From Thaumasiovibrio occultus (GTDB taxonomy: Bacteria > Pseudomonadota > Gammaproteobacteria > Enterobacterales > Vibrionaceae), in the NCBI GenBank assembly GCA_019703815.1, contig AP023053.1, positions 1 to 46,994 of the forward strand: DNA of 46,994 nt. Direction: 5' to 3'. The notes under the pieces were generated by a model. The model ran no database searches and was not told the DNA's origin. It was given only the letters and a program-made list of their open reading frames with translations. Shown here piece by piece: positions 24,694 to 33,563 of the stretch (within the stretch, counting starts at the first letter, position 1; every line of letters starts with the position of its first letter). A program made the position numbers and the translations under genes.

Positions 24694-26364
24694 ATGGAAA
24701 CCTTGCCAATTGGCATTGATTTAGGCACCACCAACAGTGCCATCGCCGTGTGGCGCGAAGGGCAGGTGGAATTGATCCCGAACAGTTTGGGCGATGTGCT
24801 TACCCCTTCAGTGGTCAGTATTGATGAGAACGATACGATACTGGTGGGCAAAGCGGCGAAATCGCGGATGGTCACGCGGCCACGTGAGTGTGCGGCGGCG
24901 TTCAAACGCTTTTTAGGCACAGATAAAGCCTTTCGCTTAGGCGCGCAAACCTATAAAGCGGTGGAGTTGTGCGCGTTAATTTTGCAATCGCTGAAAGCCG
25001 ACGCGCAGGTGTATCTCGGTCAAGAGATCCAAGATGTGGTGATTTCGGTGCCTGCCTATTTTAGCGATCAACAGCGCAAAGAAGTGCGTTTGGCAGCTGA
25101 TATTGCGGGCTTGAATGCGGTGCGCCTGATCAATGAGCCGACGGCGGCATGTCTAGCGTATAGCCTGCATCAAGGGCAAACGCGGCGCTTTTTGGTGTTT
25201 GATCTAGGCGGCGGCACATTTGATGTCACCATTGTGGAATACCAAGACAGCGTGATTGAAGTGCGCGCGTCGACCGGCGATAACCACCTTGGCGGCGAAG
25301 ACTTTTCTGACGATCTGATCGCCGCAGTGCTTGAGCGTTTAGGCAAAGAAGCCAGCGATCTCTCACTGTCCGACTTATCGGTGGTGAGCAGCGTAGTTGA
25401 GCGAGCAAAGACAGAGCGGATAGGCTCGGAGATCAGCGTTGCGCTTCCCGCACCTTTTGCGCAAACCGTAGCGTTCTCGGCCGAAGAGCTGCAAACCGTA
25501 TGGCGAACGGTGCTGAGCCGGATCACGCGCCCGCTCAGCCAAGCGCTGGCGGATGCGCGTCTGGCGCCAGAGCAAATTGATGAGCTGATCTTTGTGGGCG
25601 GCGCGACTCGCTTGCGTGAGGTTCAGCAAATGGCGACGCGTTTACTCGGACGGTTTGGTAACAGCGAACTGGATCCTGATCTCGTGGTGGCGCGCGGTGC
25701 TGCAGTGCAAGCGGCGTGTCGCCTGCGTGATGAAGCGGTTGAAGAGTTGATCTTAACCGACGTTTGCCCCTACAGCTTAGGCATCGATTCGGTACGCAAT
25801 CACCAAAGCGGTGTGTTCTCGACCATCATCGAGCGTAACACGGTGATCCCCGTATCGCGTGTCGAGCGTTATTACAACGCGAGTGATAATCAAGAAGTGG
25901 TCAATGTGGCAATCTACCAAGGCGAACGTCTGTGGGTGAGGGAGAACATTTTTGTCGATGCCTTTGAGGTTGAAATTCCCAAAAACGCGGCCGGTGCCGA
26001 GGCTGTGGATGTGCGCTTTAGTTACGATATTAACGGGCTGCTTGAAGTCGATGTCACTGTGGTGTCTACCGGCAAAGTGACGCAAAAAGTGATTGATAAG
26101 AGCCCGTCCGGCATTGATGAGGCCGCCCTTGCCACTTCGCGCGAGCGGTTAGCCAAATTGAAATTCCACCCGCGAGATGCCTTGCCGAATATCGCGTTGA
26201 TGGAAAAACTCAACCAGCTTTTTGCGGAAAAACTGTCGTGGGAGCGCGAGCTGGTGGAGCAGTGTATTTTCTATTTTAACGATGCACTGGAAACCCAAAA
26301 CAGCAGCGATATCGACGCCGCCCGTAAAGAAGTGGAGCAGCGTTTAAAAGAGCTCGGCTTTTGA
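24694..26364 (+). CDS. hscC: Hsp70-family chaperone HscC
   Basis: A specialised Hsp70. E. coli HscC (556 residues, the same length as here) works with J-domain proteins DjlB/DjlC, does not need GrpE-type exchange and can modulate sigma-70. The nucleotide-binding domain shows GIDLGTTNSAIAVW (7-20), VISVPAYFSDQQRKEVRLAADIAGL, RLINEPTAACLAY, LVFDLGGGTFDVTIVEY and FVGGATRLREVQ; the short substrate-binding part has YSLGIDSV, ERNTVIPVSRVE, NVAIYQGE and FSYDINGLLEVDV. AAAGGT precedes the ATG. DnaK itself is much longer (about 640) and has an extended lid. The likely partners are at 34713-38317. Confidence 0.95.
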   Translation: METLPIGIDLGTTNSAIAVWREGQVELIPNSLGDVLTPSVVSIDENDTILVGKAAKSRMVTRPRECAAAFKRFLGTDKAFRLGAQTYKAVELCALILQSLKADAQVYLGQEIQDVVISVPAYFSDQQRKEVRLAADIAGLNAVRLINEPTAACLAYSLHQGQTRRFLVFDLGGGTFDVTIVEYQDSVIEVRASTGDNHLGGEDFSDDLIAAVLERLGKEASDLSLSDLSVVSSVVERAKTERIGSEISVALPAPFAQTVAFSAEELQTVWRTVLSRITRPLSQALADARLAPEQIDELIFVGGATRLREVQQMATRLLGRFGNSELDPDLVVARGAAVQAACRLRDEAVEELILTDVCPYSLGIDSVRNHQSGVFSTIIERNTVIPVSRVERYYNASDNQEVVNVAIYQGERLWVRENIFVDAFEVEIPKNAAGAEAVDVRFSYDINGLLEVDVTVVSTGKVTQKVIDKSPSGIDEAALATSRERLAKLKFHPRDALPNIALMEKLNQLFAEKLSWERELVEQCIFYFNDALETQNSSDIDAARKEVEQRLKELGF

Positions 26365-26420
26365 TGGCCTTTGCTAAGGCCAACCGTGTGTTTGAGCGAA
26401 TGCAAAAAGCCAAAATAAAG

Positions 26421-26452
26421 CAACCAACCAACCAACCAACCAACCAACCAAC
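26421..26452 (+). repeat. CAAC tetranucleotide repeat, eight units
   Basis: Eight perfect CAAC units are followed by CAAT, CAAG and CAAC. The run lies 56 bp after the hscC stop and before the probable terminator, so it is in the hscC 3' untranslated region. Such runs change length by slippage. Confidence 0.95.
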
Positions 26453-26461
26453 CAATCAAGC

Positions 26462-26503
26462 AACCGCCGTTGTATCAGTAGCAGGGGTTGCCCGGCGGTT
26501 TTT
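26462..26503 (+). terminator. Probable terminator of hscC
   Basis: AACCGCCG (26462-26469) pairs with CGGCGGTT (26493-26500), loop 23 nt, followed by Ts to 26503. The long loop lowers confidence. Confidence 0.55.
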
Positions 26504-26615
26504 GGGTTGCGCTGGCTGCGCTAAGTTATACTGATAGCTCACTATTTTAGTGCTTTAGGCGCGAAATTTTCCCGCTCTGACTAATCCAATTTGCTGCACT
26601 TTTCGTAACTAGCTG

Positions 26616-26881
26616 TATACCCAAGTGACCTCAAGGTGCTTGGTTCAGCGAGAATGACTTGATTATCAGCGCGGAAGGGGTTTGAAGATTTAGTGGTTCT
26701 AAATCAAGAAACGCTGACAAAGACTGAGAGTCAAGACAACTCGCCCTTCGGGAGCCATTCACAACCCCAATTTCAGCGTCAAACGACGTGGAAATAGCCC
26801 ACTATTCCACGGCGTCGATTTCCTAGAACTTGGATTTGTGATCCGGCTCTGAATCCAGCACCTTGAAGTCACTTGGGTATA
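26616..26881. mobile_element. MITE-like element, 266 bp, with 24-bp terminal inverted repeats
   Basis: The ends 26616-26639 and 26858-26881 are inverted copies of each other with one mismatch out of 24 (outer TATACCCAAGTGAC, inner CAAGGTGC). The interior has no open frame of note but contains local hairpins (CTCGCCCTTCGGGAG; GACGTGGAAATAG with CTATTCCACGGCGTC). Solo arms occur at 10642-10665 and 24291-24314. These properties suggest a non-autonomous repeat moved by a transposase elsewhere. I have the impression of similar dispersed sequences in other Vibrionaceae, but cannot name a family. Confidence 0.85.
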
Positions 26882-26922
26882 TACGAATTTCCTTAATTGA
26901 ATAAGCGTTTTGAGGGATTACC

Positions 26923-28254
26923 GTGCTAGATACTCTCATGCTGTCGCGAATTCAGTTCGCGGCTAACATCAGTTTCCATATTCTGTTTCCTACCATCACG
27001 ATAGCGTTGGCTTGGCTGCTGGTATTCTTTAATTGGCGCTATAGCCGAACGCGCGAAGCCGTATGGCTCGATATTTACTATTTCTGGGTCAAAGTGTTTG
27101 CGCTGACGTTTGCCTTGGGCGTGGTGTCGGGCATAACGATGAGCTTTCAGTTTGGCACCAACTGGCCGGGCTTTATGGAGCGGGTCGGCAACGTCGCGGG
27201 GCCATTACTCGGCTACGAAGTGATGACCGCCTTTTTCATGGAAGCGACGTTTCTTGGCGTTATGTTGTTTGGCCGAGGCCGCGTTCCCGATTGGTTCCAT
27301 ATGTTGGCGACGGTGTTGGTGGCGGTGGGCACCAGTATGTCGGCGTTTTGGATTTTGGTGCTGAACAGTTGGATGCACACCCCGAGCGGGCATGAAGTGA
27401 TTGACGGCGTGGTGCATGTGGTGAGCTGGAAAGAGGTCATCTTCAACCCCTCATTGCCTTATCGCTTTAGTCACACTGTGCTCGCATCCGCGCTGACGGC
27501 CTGTTTCTTAGTCGTTGGGATATCGGCCTATCAGTTACTGAAAAAGCCAGATCACCCGGCGGCTACACGTAGCATCAAAGTGGCGCTGTTAGCGGCAGCA
27601 GGCTTTATTCCGTTACAAATCGTGGTCGGCGATCTCCACGGCTTGAATACGCTTGAACACCAACCCGCCAAAATTGCAGCGATGGAAGGGGTGTGGGAAA
27701 CCGAAAAAGGCGCGCCCCTGCTGTTATTTGCTCTACCGAACGAACAAACCCGCAGCAACGATTTTGCTCTCGGTATTCCTCATCTTGCCAGCTTTATTTT
27801 AACCCACGATCTAGAGGGTGAAATCGTCGGGTTGAATGCGTTCGCGCCAGATCATCCGCCAGTGAAACCGCTGTTTTTTGGTTTTCGAGTTATGGTGGGA
27901 ATGGGCGTGTTAATGCTGCTAGTGAGTTGGTTTGGGGCATGGCGATTGCTACGTAAACGTACTTTACCTCCTGCTTTTCTGTATGTGGCGTTGGCGATGA
28001 CGTTTTCGGGGTGGGTGGCGACGCTCGCGGGTTGGTACGTCACCGAAATTGGTCGCCAACCTTGGTTGGTCAGCGGCGTACTCAGAACAGCAGAGGCGGT
28101 CACGCCAGTGGCGGGAAGTAGCGTGCTAATTTCGTTGGTGATGTATCTGGCGATTTATGCCGGACTGTTGGTGGCCTATATCCACACCCTGTTTTACCTT
28201 GCGCGTAAGGATCTTGATGCGCATCCGGTCGCTTTGACTGAGCAAGAGGCGTGA
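26923..28254 (+). CDS. cioA: Cytochrome bd-type quinol oxidase subunit I (short Q-loop, CIO type)
   Basis: An inner-membrane quinol oxidase that reduces O2 to water without proton pumping. The protein has 443 residues, clearly shorter than E. coli CydA (522), which points to the short Q-loop class (CioA/YthA), often cyanide-insensitive. The N terminus LSRIQFAANISFHILFP has heme ligand His19; VMTAFFMEATFLGVMLFG carries the Glu residues near hemes b595/d; GWYVTEIGRQPW is the family hallmark. About nine membrane segments. GTG start with GAGGG upstream. The subunit II gene follows at once. The MITE-like element ends 41 bp before the start. Confidence 0.93.
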   Translation: MLDTLMLSRIQFAANISFHILFPTITIALAWLLVFFNWRYSRTREAVWLDIYYFWVKVFALTFALGVVSGITMSFQFGTNWPGFMERVGNVAGPLLGYEVMTAFFMEATFLGVMLFGRGRVPDWFHMLATVLVAVGTSMSAFWILVLNSWMHTPSGHEVIDGVVHVVSWKEVIFNPSLPYRFSHTVLASALTACFLVVGISAYQLLKKPDHPAATRSIKVALLAAAGFIPLQIVVGDLHGLNTLEHQPAKIAAMEGVWETEKGAPLLLFALPNEQTRSNDFALGIPHLASFILTHDLEGEIVGLNAFAPDHPPVKPLFFGFRVMVGMGVLMLLVSWFGAWRLLRKRTLPPAFLYVALAMTFSGWVATLAGWYVTEIGRQPWLVSGVLRTAEAVTPVAGSSVLISLVMYLAIYAGLLVAYIHTLFYLARKDLDAHPVALTEQEA

Positions 28255-28256
28255 CC

Positions 28257-29249
28257 ATGATGAATTATTTACCCGAAGTTTATCTCTTGCTGCTGGGCTT
28301 TTCGGTCTTTATGTATGCGGTGCTCGATGGCTACGATCTTGGCGTGGGTATTTTACTGCCGCGTGATAACGAAGCGCATCGCGATCGTATGATCGCCTCG
28401 ATCGGGCCGTTTTGGGATGCGAACGAAACGTGGCTTGTCTTGGCGGTGGGGATTTTGCTGATCGCCTTTCCAAGCGCGCACAGCTTGATCTTAACCGAGC
28501 TGTATTTACCCACGGCCGTTATGTTGATCGCACTGATCATGCGCGGTGTCGCCTTTGATTTTCGCGCCAAGGCGGATGCCGATCAAAAGCCACGCTGGGA
28601 TGGATGCTTCAAGTTCGGCTCACTGTTTGCCGCACTTACGCAGGGCTATATGGTGGGTCGTTACATCATGGGGTTTGAAAGCAGTGCTGAGGCGTATGCG
28701 TTTGCCTTGTTGAGTGCATTGTGTGTTACGGCGGCGTATGTCTATATCGGCGGGGCGTGGTTGGTGATCAAAACCGAAGGGGCGCTGCAAATACGCTCTG
28801 CGCGTTGGTCGCGCCGTGCCGGCTGGCTTGCCGCGCTGGGCATTTTTGCGGTTAGCGTGGTAAACCCGTTAGTGAACGAGCAAGTGGCCGCGCGGTGGTT
28901 TAGCTTTCCAGAACTATTACTCCTAGCACCAGTGCCTTTGGTGGTGTTTGTGACTATTTTTCTGGTGGATCGCTATTTACGCCAAGTGCCGATGGAAAAT
29001 GATGCGGGTGCGCGCTGGCCGTTTATCGGGGTTACTGTGATTTTTGCGTTGAGTTTTCTGGGGTTAGCGTACAGCTTTTTCCCTGAAGTCGTGCCGGGGA
29101 TCATGACAGCGCAACAATCGGCGTCATCACCCGCGACGCTAAAAGTGGTGGGGTACGGTGTGATGTTCGTTATGCCGATGATTTTGCTCTACACCTTTGC
29201 GGTTTATCGTATTTTCAAAGGCAAAGCGACGGAGTTGAGCTACAAGTAG
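28257..29249 (+). CDS. cioB: Cytochrome bd-type quinol oxidase subunit II
   Basis: The second membrane subunit of the oxidase. The start at ATG 28257 is 2 nt after the subunit I stop (TGA 28252-28254); an overlapping GTG at 28251 or the next ATG at 28260 are alternatives. The N terminus LPEVYLLLLGFSVFMYAVLDGYDLGVGILLP matches CydB/CioB, followed by IGPFWDANETWLVLAVG and RGVAFDFR. About eight to nine membrane segments. No small CydX/CioX-type peptide gene was found in the 189 bp downstream. Confidence 0.93.
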   Translation: MMNYLPEVYLLLLGFSVFMYAVLDGYDLGVGILLPRDNEAHRDRMIASIGPFWDANETWLVLAVGILLIAFPSAHSLILTELYLPTAVMLIALIMRGVAFDFRAKADADQKPRWDGCFKFGSLFAALTQGYMVGRYIMGFESSAEAYAFALLSALCVTAAYVYIGGAWLVIKTEGALQIRSARWSRRAGWLAALGIFAVSVVNPLVNEQVAARWFSFPELLLLAPVPLVVFVTIFLVDRYLRQVPMENDAGARWPFIGVTVIFALSFLGLAYSFFPEVVPGIMTAQQSASSPATLKVVGYGVMFVMPMILLYTFAVYRIFKGKATELSYK

Positions 29250-29438
29250 CCGCAGGTAGGGAAGTCTGCCGACCGATAGTTTATTGCTCCGCAGTGATCG
29301 AGCCGGTCGCGTGATGAGTATCGGATAAGCATATCTAGAAACTGACGAGAAGTGACGGTTTGCAGTGAGGCTATGCATTGACTTTTTGCATTGAAGATGT
29401 GCGTGACGGACAGGTAAAGGATAAAAAGGTAAGCGGCT

Positions 29439-30071
29439 ATGCAGATAACCCACGACGAATTACAACAGTTAGATGATCGCTATCGCGCGAATTTGATCAA
29501 CAGCTTGTCTGGTTTTAAAAGCGCAAATTTGATCGGCACCGTGGATAAGCAAGGCCGCACCAATTTGGCGATAGTCAGCTCTGTCTTTCACCTTGGCGCA
29601 AACCCGCCCTTATTGGGGATGATCTCTCGGCCGCACTCTGTGGCGCGCCACACCTTAGATAACATTCTCGCCATCGGTGAATACACTATCAATCATGTCA
29701 ACGCTGCCATTTGGACACAGGCGCATCAGACGTCGGCGCGCTTTCCTCGAGAGATCTCCGAATTTGATGCCGTTGGCCTTTCGGCGCAATGGCACGACGG
29801 GGTTAAAGCCCCTTTTGTCGCGGAAAGCCGATTGAAATACGCGCTGAAGCTACGAAGTCACCAAACGATCGATCTCAATGGCGTCGTGTTGCTGATTGGC
29901 GAAGTGACGCAGCTTCATGTGGAACAAGGTGCCGTGACGGACAGCGGCTACATTGATATTGCGCAGCTGGGCTCTGTCGCGGTGTCGGGCTTAGATAGCT
30001 ATCATACCGCTCAAAACCTGGGCCGATTGTCTTACGCCAAACCTGACAAAGTGCCGCAGAGATTGGATTAA
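29439..30071 (+). CDS. Flavin reductase-like, FMN-binding split-barrel protein
   Basis: A 210-residue cytoplasmic protein with the flavin reductase-like fold. Supporting segments are RTNLAIVSSVFHLGANPPLLGMISRP (FMN-binding strand-loop), HTLDNILAIGEYTINHVN (the GEF/GEYTIN block of the family) and VLLIGEVTQLHV near the C terminus. It is transcribed in the same direction as the oxidase genes, 189 bp downstream, so it may be separate. The reductase substrate is unknown. Confidence 0.85.
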   Translation: MQITHDELQQLDDRYRANLINSLSGFKSANLIGTVDKQGRTNLAIVSSVFHLGANPPLLGMISRPHSVARHTLDNILAIGEYTINHVNAAIWTQAHQTSARFPREISEFDAVGLSAQWHDGVKAPFVAESRLKYALKLRSHQTIDLNGVVLLIGEVTQLHVEQGAVTDSGYIDIAQLGSVAVSGLDSYHTAQNLGRLSYAKPDKVPQRLD

Positions 30072-30430
30072 GCAAAGAGCGCTTATATCGCTGACGTTAC
30101 TCGCCGATCTGCGTGTTCACCTTGTATGGGATCGGCTTTTGAATATCGGCTTTGGTGTTTACCTTATTTATGATGATGAAGTCGTCTAATTTCAGTAGTT
30201 ATACCCGCTGATATATTGTTAGTCTGATAGGGTGGGATGTCTTTACTCAATAATCCGCTTTTGAACGGGTAAAATAAGCGGAGAAAATATAATTTATCGA
30301 GACATTCAAATAATATACCCAGCATTTTGACGTCTCTCGGAAATAAAGGCCAGTGTTAATCTACTTGATTTATTTTCGCTAAATTTTCGGTTATCTGTAG
30401 GCCCTCTCAGGAATAAAACTCAGGGAAATA
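30072..30430. other. 359-bp A/T-rich intergenic region
   Basis: It separates the flavin-reductase gene from the DUF4291 gene. It contains GAGAC (about 30299) and GTCTC (about 30333) arms around an A/T-rich TATACCCAG segment, possibly a decayed member of the TATACCC repeat family. No gene or strong terminator is visible. Confidence 0.4.
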
Positions 30431-31057
30431 ATGAAATTACTTACTGAAAAGTACACCAAACAATTGGAAGTTTGGCCCCGTGAAGGGAAACACATCTTGG
30501 CGCAATACGATGAAAACAAGGTCGTGGTGTATCAAGCCTACCGCCCCGGCATTGGGTTGTATGCGGCAGAGCACCAACGATTTGGCGGGCCATTTAGCTA
30601 TACCCGAATGAGTTGGATCAAGCCAAATTTTCTCTGGATGATGTATCGCTCTGGCTGGGGAACCAAAGAAAATCAAGAGATTACGCTGGCTATCCATTTA
30701 AAACGCGCCTATTTCGATGAACTGCTCGCCAATGCGTACCCATCGACCAATGCGTTTAATCTGCCTGATGAAGAATGGAAAGAAACCATTACCAAGACGA
30801 ATGTACGTCTGCAATGGGATCCTGACCACGATCCTTACGGCGAAAGAGTCGAACGCCGCGCGGTGCAACTGGGTTTGCGAAACGAGTTCCTGTTGCCTTT
30901 TAGCGGCGATGGGATCGTTGAGATAGAGGATATCTCCTCTTTTGTGGCTGAGCAGAGAAAGCATGTAGAAGCTAACGAACTTCATCGCTTAGAAACCCCG
31001 ACAGAGCGCGTCTATGAGGTAAGCCCTGCGGTGAGAAAGTCGCTCACCATGGAATAA
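30431..31057 (+). CDS. DUF4291 family protein
   Basis: DUF4291 proteins are widespread and uncharacterised. The 208-residue protein has the family blocks ILAQYDENKVVVYQAYRPGIGLYA, FGGPFSYTRMSWIKPNFLWMMYRSGW and QEITLAIHLKRAYFDELL, then VRLQWDPDHDPYGERVERRAVQLGLR. The invariant R-M-x-W-I-K-P-x-F-x-W-M-x-x-R-x-G-W stretch is intact. No signal peptide. Ribosome site: CAGGGAAATA before the ATG. Function unknown. Confidence 0.9.
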   Translation: MKLLTEKYTKQLEVWPREGKHILAQYDENKVVVYQAYRPGIGLYAAEHQRFGGPFSYTRMSWIKPNFLWMMYRSGWGTKENQEITLAIHLKRAYFDELLANAYPSTNAFNLPDEEWKETITKTNVRLQWDPDHDPYGERVERRAVQLGLRNEFLLPFSGDGIVEIEDISSFVAEQRKHVEANELHRLETPTERVYEVSPAVRKSLTME

Positions 31058-31222
31058 ATCGACACAAGCCAGCAGGAGGGCGCTTCTAAGCCCTCTCTCG
31101 GCGGTATTTAGCGCGAGGTTAAGGCGAGCTAGGGCTAAGGTAACCAATTAATATCCAGACTGAATTTTTGTCCGACCCTCATCTTTGATACAATATGTCG
31201 CTTGTTGTTAAAGGTGTGTTAA

Positions 31223-32254
31223 ATGAAATTACTGTATTGGTTGGACGAATGGTTAACCTATTCTCGTTCAGAGCAACAAGCGCGACTGCCGATGACGGGT
31301 GGCGATCTACTTGATGATGTCTATGTAAAGTATGAATTTGTTGATCTAAACAAACCGCTACTGTTCACCTTTTCTCCTGCAGGCACCAACTACAAAGAGC
31401 AAGATCTACACGAGGACTTTGCGCCTTGGGGCTATCATTTAGCGCAAAAGCAAAACGTCAACATCATTGCCTTCCAGCACTTAGGCAAAAGTAACTGGTT
31501 TCGCAGCCGTAATTTATTGTTCTTTCTCGAACAACTTTCGACGTTATTAACTCCTTTTACCTATCGCTTAGGGTACGGCTTGAGCCGTGGCGGTTTTGCC
31601 GTTGGCGCTTTTTCCAACCTACTGCAACTCGATACCGTTTTGCTCTTTCACCCGGTTAGTACCAAAAATCAGGCTATTGCGCCGTGGGATAACCGCTCAA
31701 GCACAGAGATCGCGCAACAGTTCGACTGGACCGGCGATTATCATGACCTCGATTTGGGCAAAGCCAAGGGATACATTATTTATGATCCGACCAACCATAT
31801 CGATCGGTTGCATGCCAAGCGCTATCCTGAGCTAAAGCATTTGAGGGTGTTTGGGATGGGGCACGGCACGCACGCGACGTACCTAAATAAATTTGGCTTC
31901 TACAAACAGGTGGCGGTCGATTTTATTCGCCATCAACAGATCGACATTGCGCAGTTTCGCCAGCAAACCAAAACCTTACGGTTCAAAGAAGATTATTACC
32001 GCTCCCTTAACCGAGCGAACGCGCGTTCAGCGCACCGCCTTGGCTTGTTGAGCAAAGCGCACAATATCTTAATTGATGAAAAAGAGGCTCATGTGCAAGA
32101 GCATCAAGCACAAATTGATGTGCAGCCGCTCATCGACATTGCGTTAAAGCATCAGGACGCGCACCCAGAAGATGCCATACAACTGCTCGAAATGGCGCAG
32201 CAATTAGTGCCCGACGATCCACTGGTCGAGCACAAATTAAAGCAGTTGGTTTAG
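31223..32254 (+). CDS. Alpha/beta-hydrolase-like protein with C-terminal helical tail, 343 aa
   Basis: No named family recognised. The segment YGLSRGGFAVGAFS has the nucleophile elbow G-x-S-x-G and LLFTFSPAGTNYKEQ resembles an oxyanion strand-loop; FGMGHGTHATYL supplies candidate His residues, so an esterase-type fold is likely. The C-terminal part (about 245-343), with IQLLEMAQQLVPDDPLVEHKLKQL, looks like a TPR-type helix pair. Enzymes of this outline occur in capsule or polysaccharide modification loci; no such genes are adjacent. AAAGGTG lies 7 nt before the ATG. Confidence 0.8.
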   Translation: MKLLYWLDEWLTYSRSEQQARLPMTGGDLLDDVYVKYEFVDLNKPLLFTFSPAGTNYKEQDLHEDFAPWGYHLAQKQNVNIIAFQHLGKSNWFRSRNLLFFLEQLSTLLTPFTYRLGYGLSRGGFAVGAFSNLLQLDTVLLFHPVSTKNQAIAPWDNRSSTEIAQQFDWTGDYHDLDLGKAKGYIIYDPTNHIDRLHAKRYPELKHLRVFGMGHGTHATYLNKFGFYKQVAVDFIRHQQIDIAQFRQQTKTLRFKEDYYRSLNRANARSAHRLGLLSKAHNILIDEKEAHVQEHQAQIDVQPLIDIALKHQDAHPEDAIQLLEMAQQLVPDDPLVEHKLKQLV

Positions 32255-32291
32255 TATTATTGAAGGCTGGGTAATAACTTTTTGTGGTTGG

Positions 32292-32313
32292 AAAAGCGAG
32301 CCGAGCGGCTCGC
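32292..32313 (-). terminator. Terminator of the 207-aa lipoprotein gene
   Basis: GCGAGCC (32296-32302) pairs with GGCTCGC (32307-32313) around GAGC; on the minus strand T4 follows. Confidence 0.75.
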
Positions 32314-32321
32314 ATATATCG

Positions 32322-32945
32322 TTAGTTCTTCAACACATTGGTTAATTCTGGGTCAGAGAAAATTTCTTCGAATCGCGCTTTATAGATCTGCATCATTTCA
32401 TTGAAAATAACGCCAGAATCGGGAATGTCATTTTCGCCAACAAATTGCTTAGTAATTGTATTCTGACCACTGGCATCAGAGACGGTGACGCTGACATCAT
32501 ACCAAGAAGAATCGGCGAACGCGTGGAAGTCATATTTCCACTCATTCAGTTCAATTAAAATTGACGGTCTATCATCGCTATTTAACTCGGCCATTAGGTC
32601 GGCTAAGACGGTTGCCGTTGTAGTATCGTACTGCATCACATCGACGCCGTTTTGCTCAATGCCATACTCAAGTCGTTGCCCAAGAAAGGTCGCCATTGGC
32701 TCGTTTGTCACCGTGGAGTAGCTGTAAGGTATGCCAAAGGTGCTACGAACGACCCCTTCGAAGCTCGCTTCTTTATCGTTATTTAATACATAGGGGCGCT
32801 GATCGAGAACGGCGATAGAAATAGCGTCAATGTCATTGCTAACTTTTACATTAGGGGCTGACTCTTCTACGGTTAACGGGCTTGCGCAACCCACAAGGTA
32901 TAAGCTAGCTATGGCGATGATAACCAATTTAATCTTTATTAACAT
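32322..32945 (-). CDS. Predicted lipoprotein, 207 aa
   Basis: A lipoprotein signal with lipobox LVGC (Cys20) is followed by a compact soluble domain: ISIAVLDQRPYVL, PYSYSTVTNEPMATFLGQRLEYGIEQNGVDV, and SILIELNEWKYDFHAF. This outline (a strand with D-x-R, then a helix with L-x-x-x-L-x-x-x-G) recalls YajG-type outer-membrane lipoproteins, but similarity is weak. It has its own terminator, and a long A/T-rich gap lies upstream. Confidence 0.8.
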   Translation of the reverse strand: MLIKIKLVIIAIASLYLVGCASPLTVEESAPNVKVSNDIDAISIAVLDQRPYVLNNDKEASFEGVVRSTFGIPYSYSTVTNEPMATFLGQRLEYGIEQNGVDVMQYDTTTATVLADLMAELNSDDRPSILIELNEWKYDFHAFADSSWYDVSVTVSDASGQNTITKQFVGENDIPDSGVIFNEMMQIYKARFEEIFSDPELTNVLKN

Positions 32946-33563
32946 ATTACATGTCTGCCTTTAGTCATGATGTTTATCTGTTTTAATTTAATGTAGCGTG
33001 ATGTAATTTAGACCAAAGTGTCGCGGGTTGCTTGTTTTTATAAATCGAGCTTAACGTGTTGTGTTTTATTCTGTGCTTGCGAATTCCTGCACAGATGATG
33101 ACTGCTATTATGTTGCACTTTCATGTGAAGTTTGCTTTATCTCTCGTTCAAATAGTTAGTGTGATAATTAATATCGGTGCGGTTATTTTGAGATAGTAAT
33201 GGGTTGACTTATATTTATTGTGACAGATTTAATGGGTTAATCCGAGAAACGGGTAAGGTATATTTTTTTGTGGAAGTGTATTTAATGTTAATTACCTTAA
33301 ATTCGCAAACAGTGTGAAGGGTACGAATGATTGAGTGAGATCATTTTAGCTGTGGATGGTTTTTGTCCCAGTCTGCGAGCGCAGTTGTACCAAGCGTTGC
33401 CGTTGTTTATTCAGACAGGCATTCTTAGCCTGAGCATTTTGTTCAATACCGCCCCCAGCCATCATTTCGCCTAATTTTGAACACAAAAGTGATAACGGCT
33501 AATCCCAGTGATTTTGTTTTCGCGGTATGATGCAGATCCTTCGATTGTAAACCGCCTTTTAAT
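32946..33563. other. 618-bp A/T-rich gap with a possible gene remnant
   Basis: Most of it (32950-33330) is A/T-rich with no open frame. At 33331-33474 a plus-strand frame from TTG encodes 47 residues (LSEIILAVDGFCPSLRAQLY, then QALPLFIQTGILSLSILF and NTAPSHHFA) in more G/C-rich DNA than its surroundings. This looks like the start or remnant of a foreign gene, but no family can be named. Confidence 0.45.

Larger units (their letters stand above)
26365..26922. other. 558-bp gap between hscC and the oxidase operon
   Basis: Contents in order: CAAC repeat, probable hscC terminator, an A/T-rich part and the MITE-like element, whose right end lies only 41 bp before the oxidase start. The oxidase promoter must therefore lie within or overlap the element. 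Confidence 0.7.
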
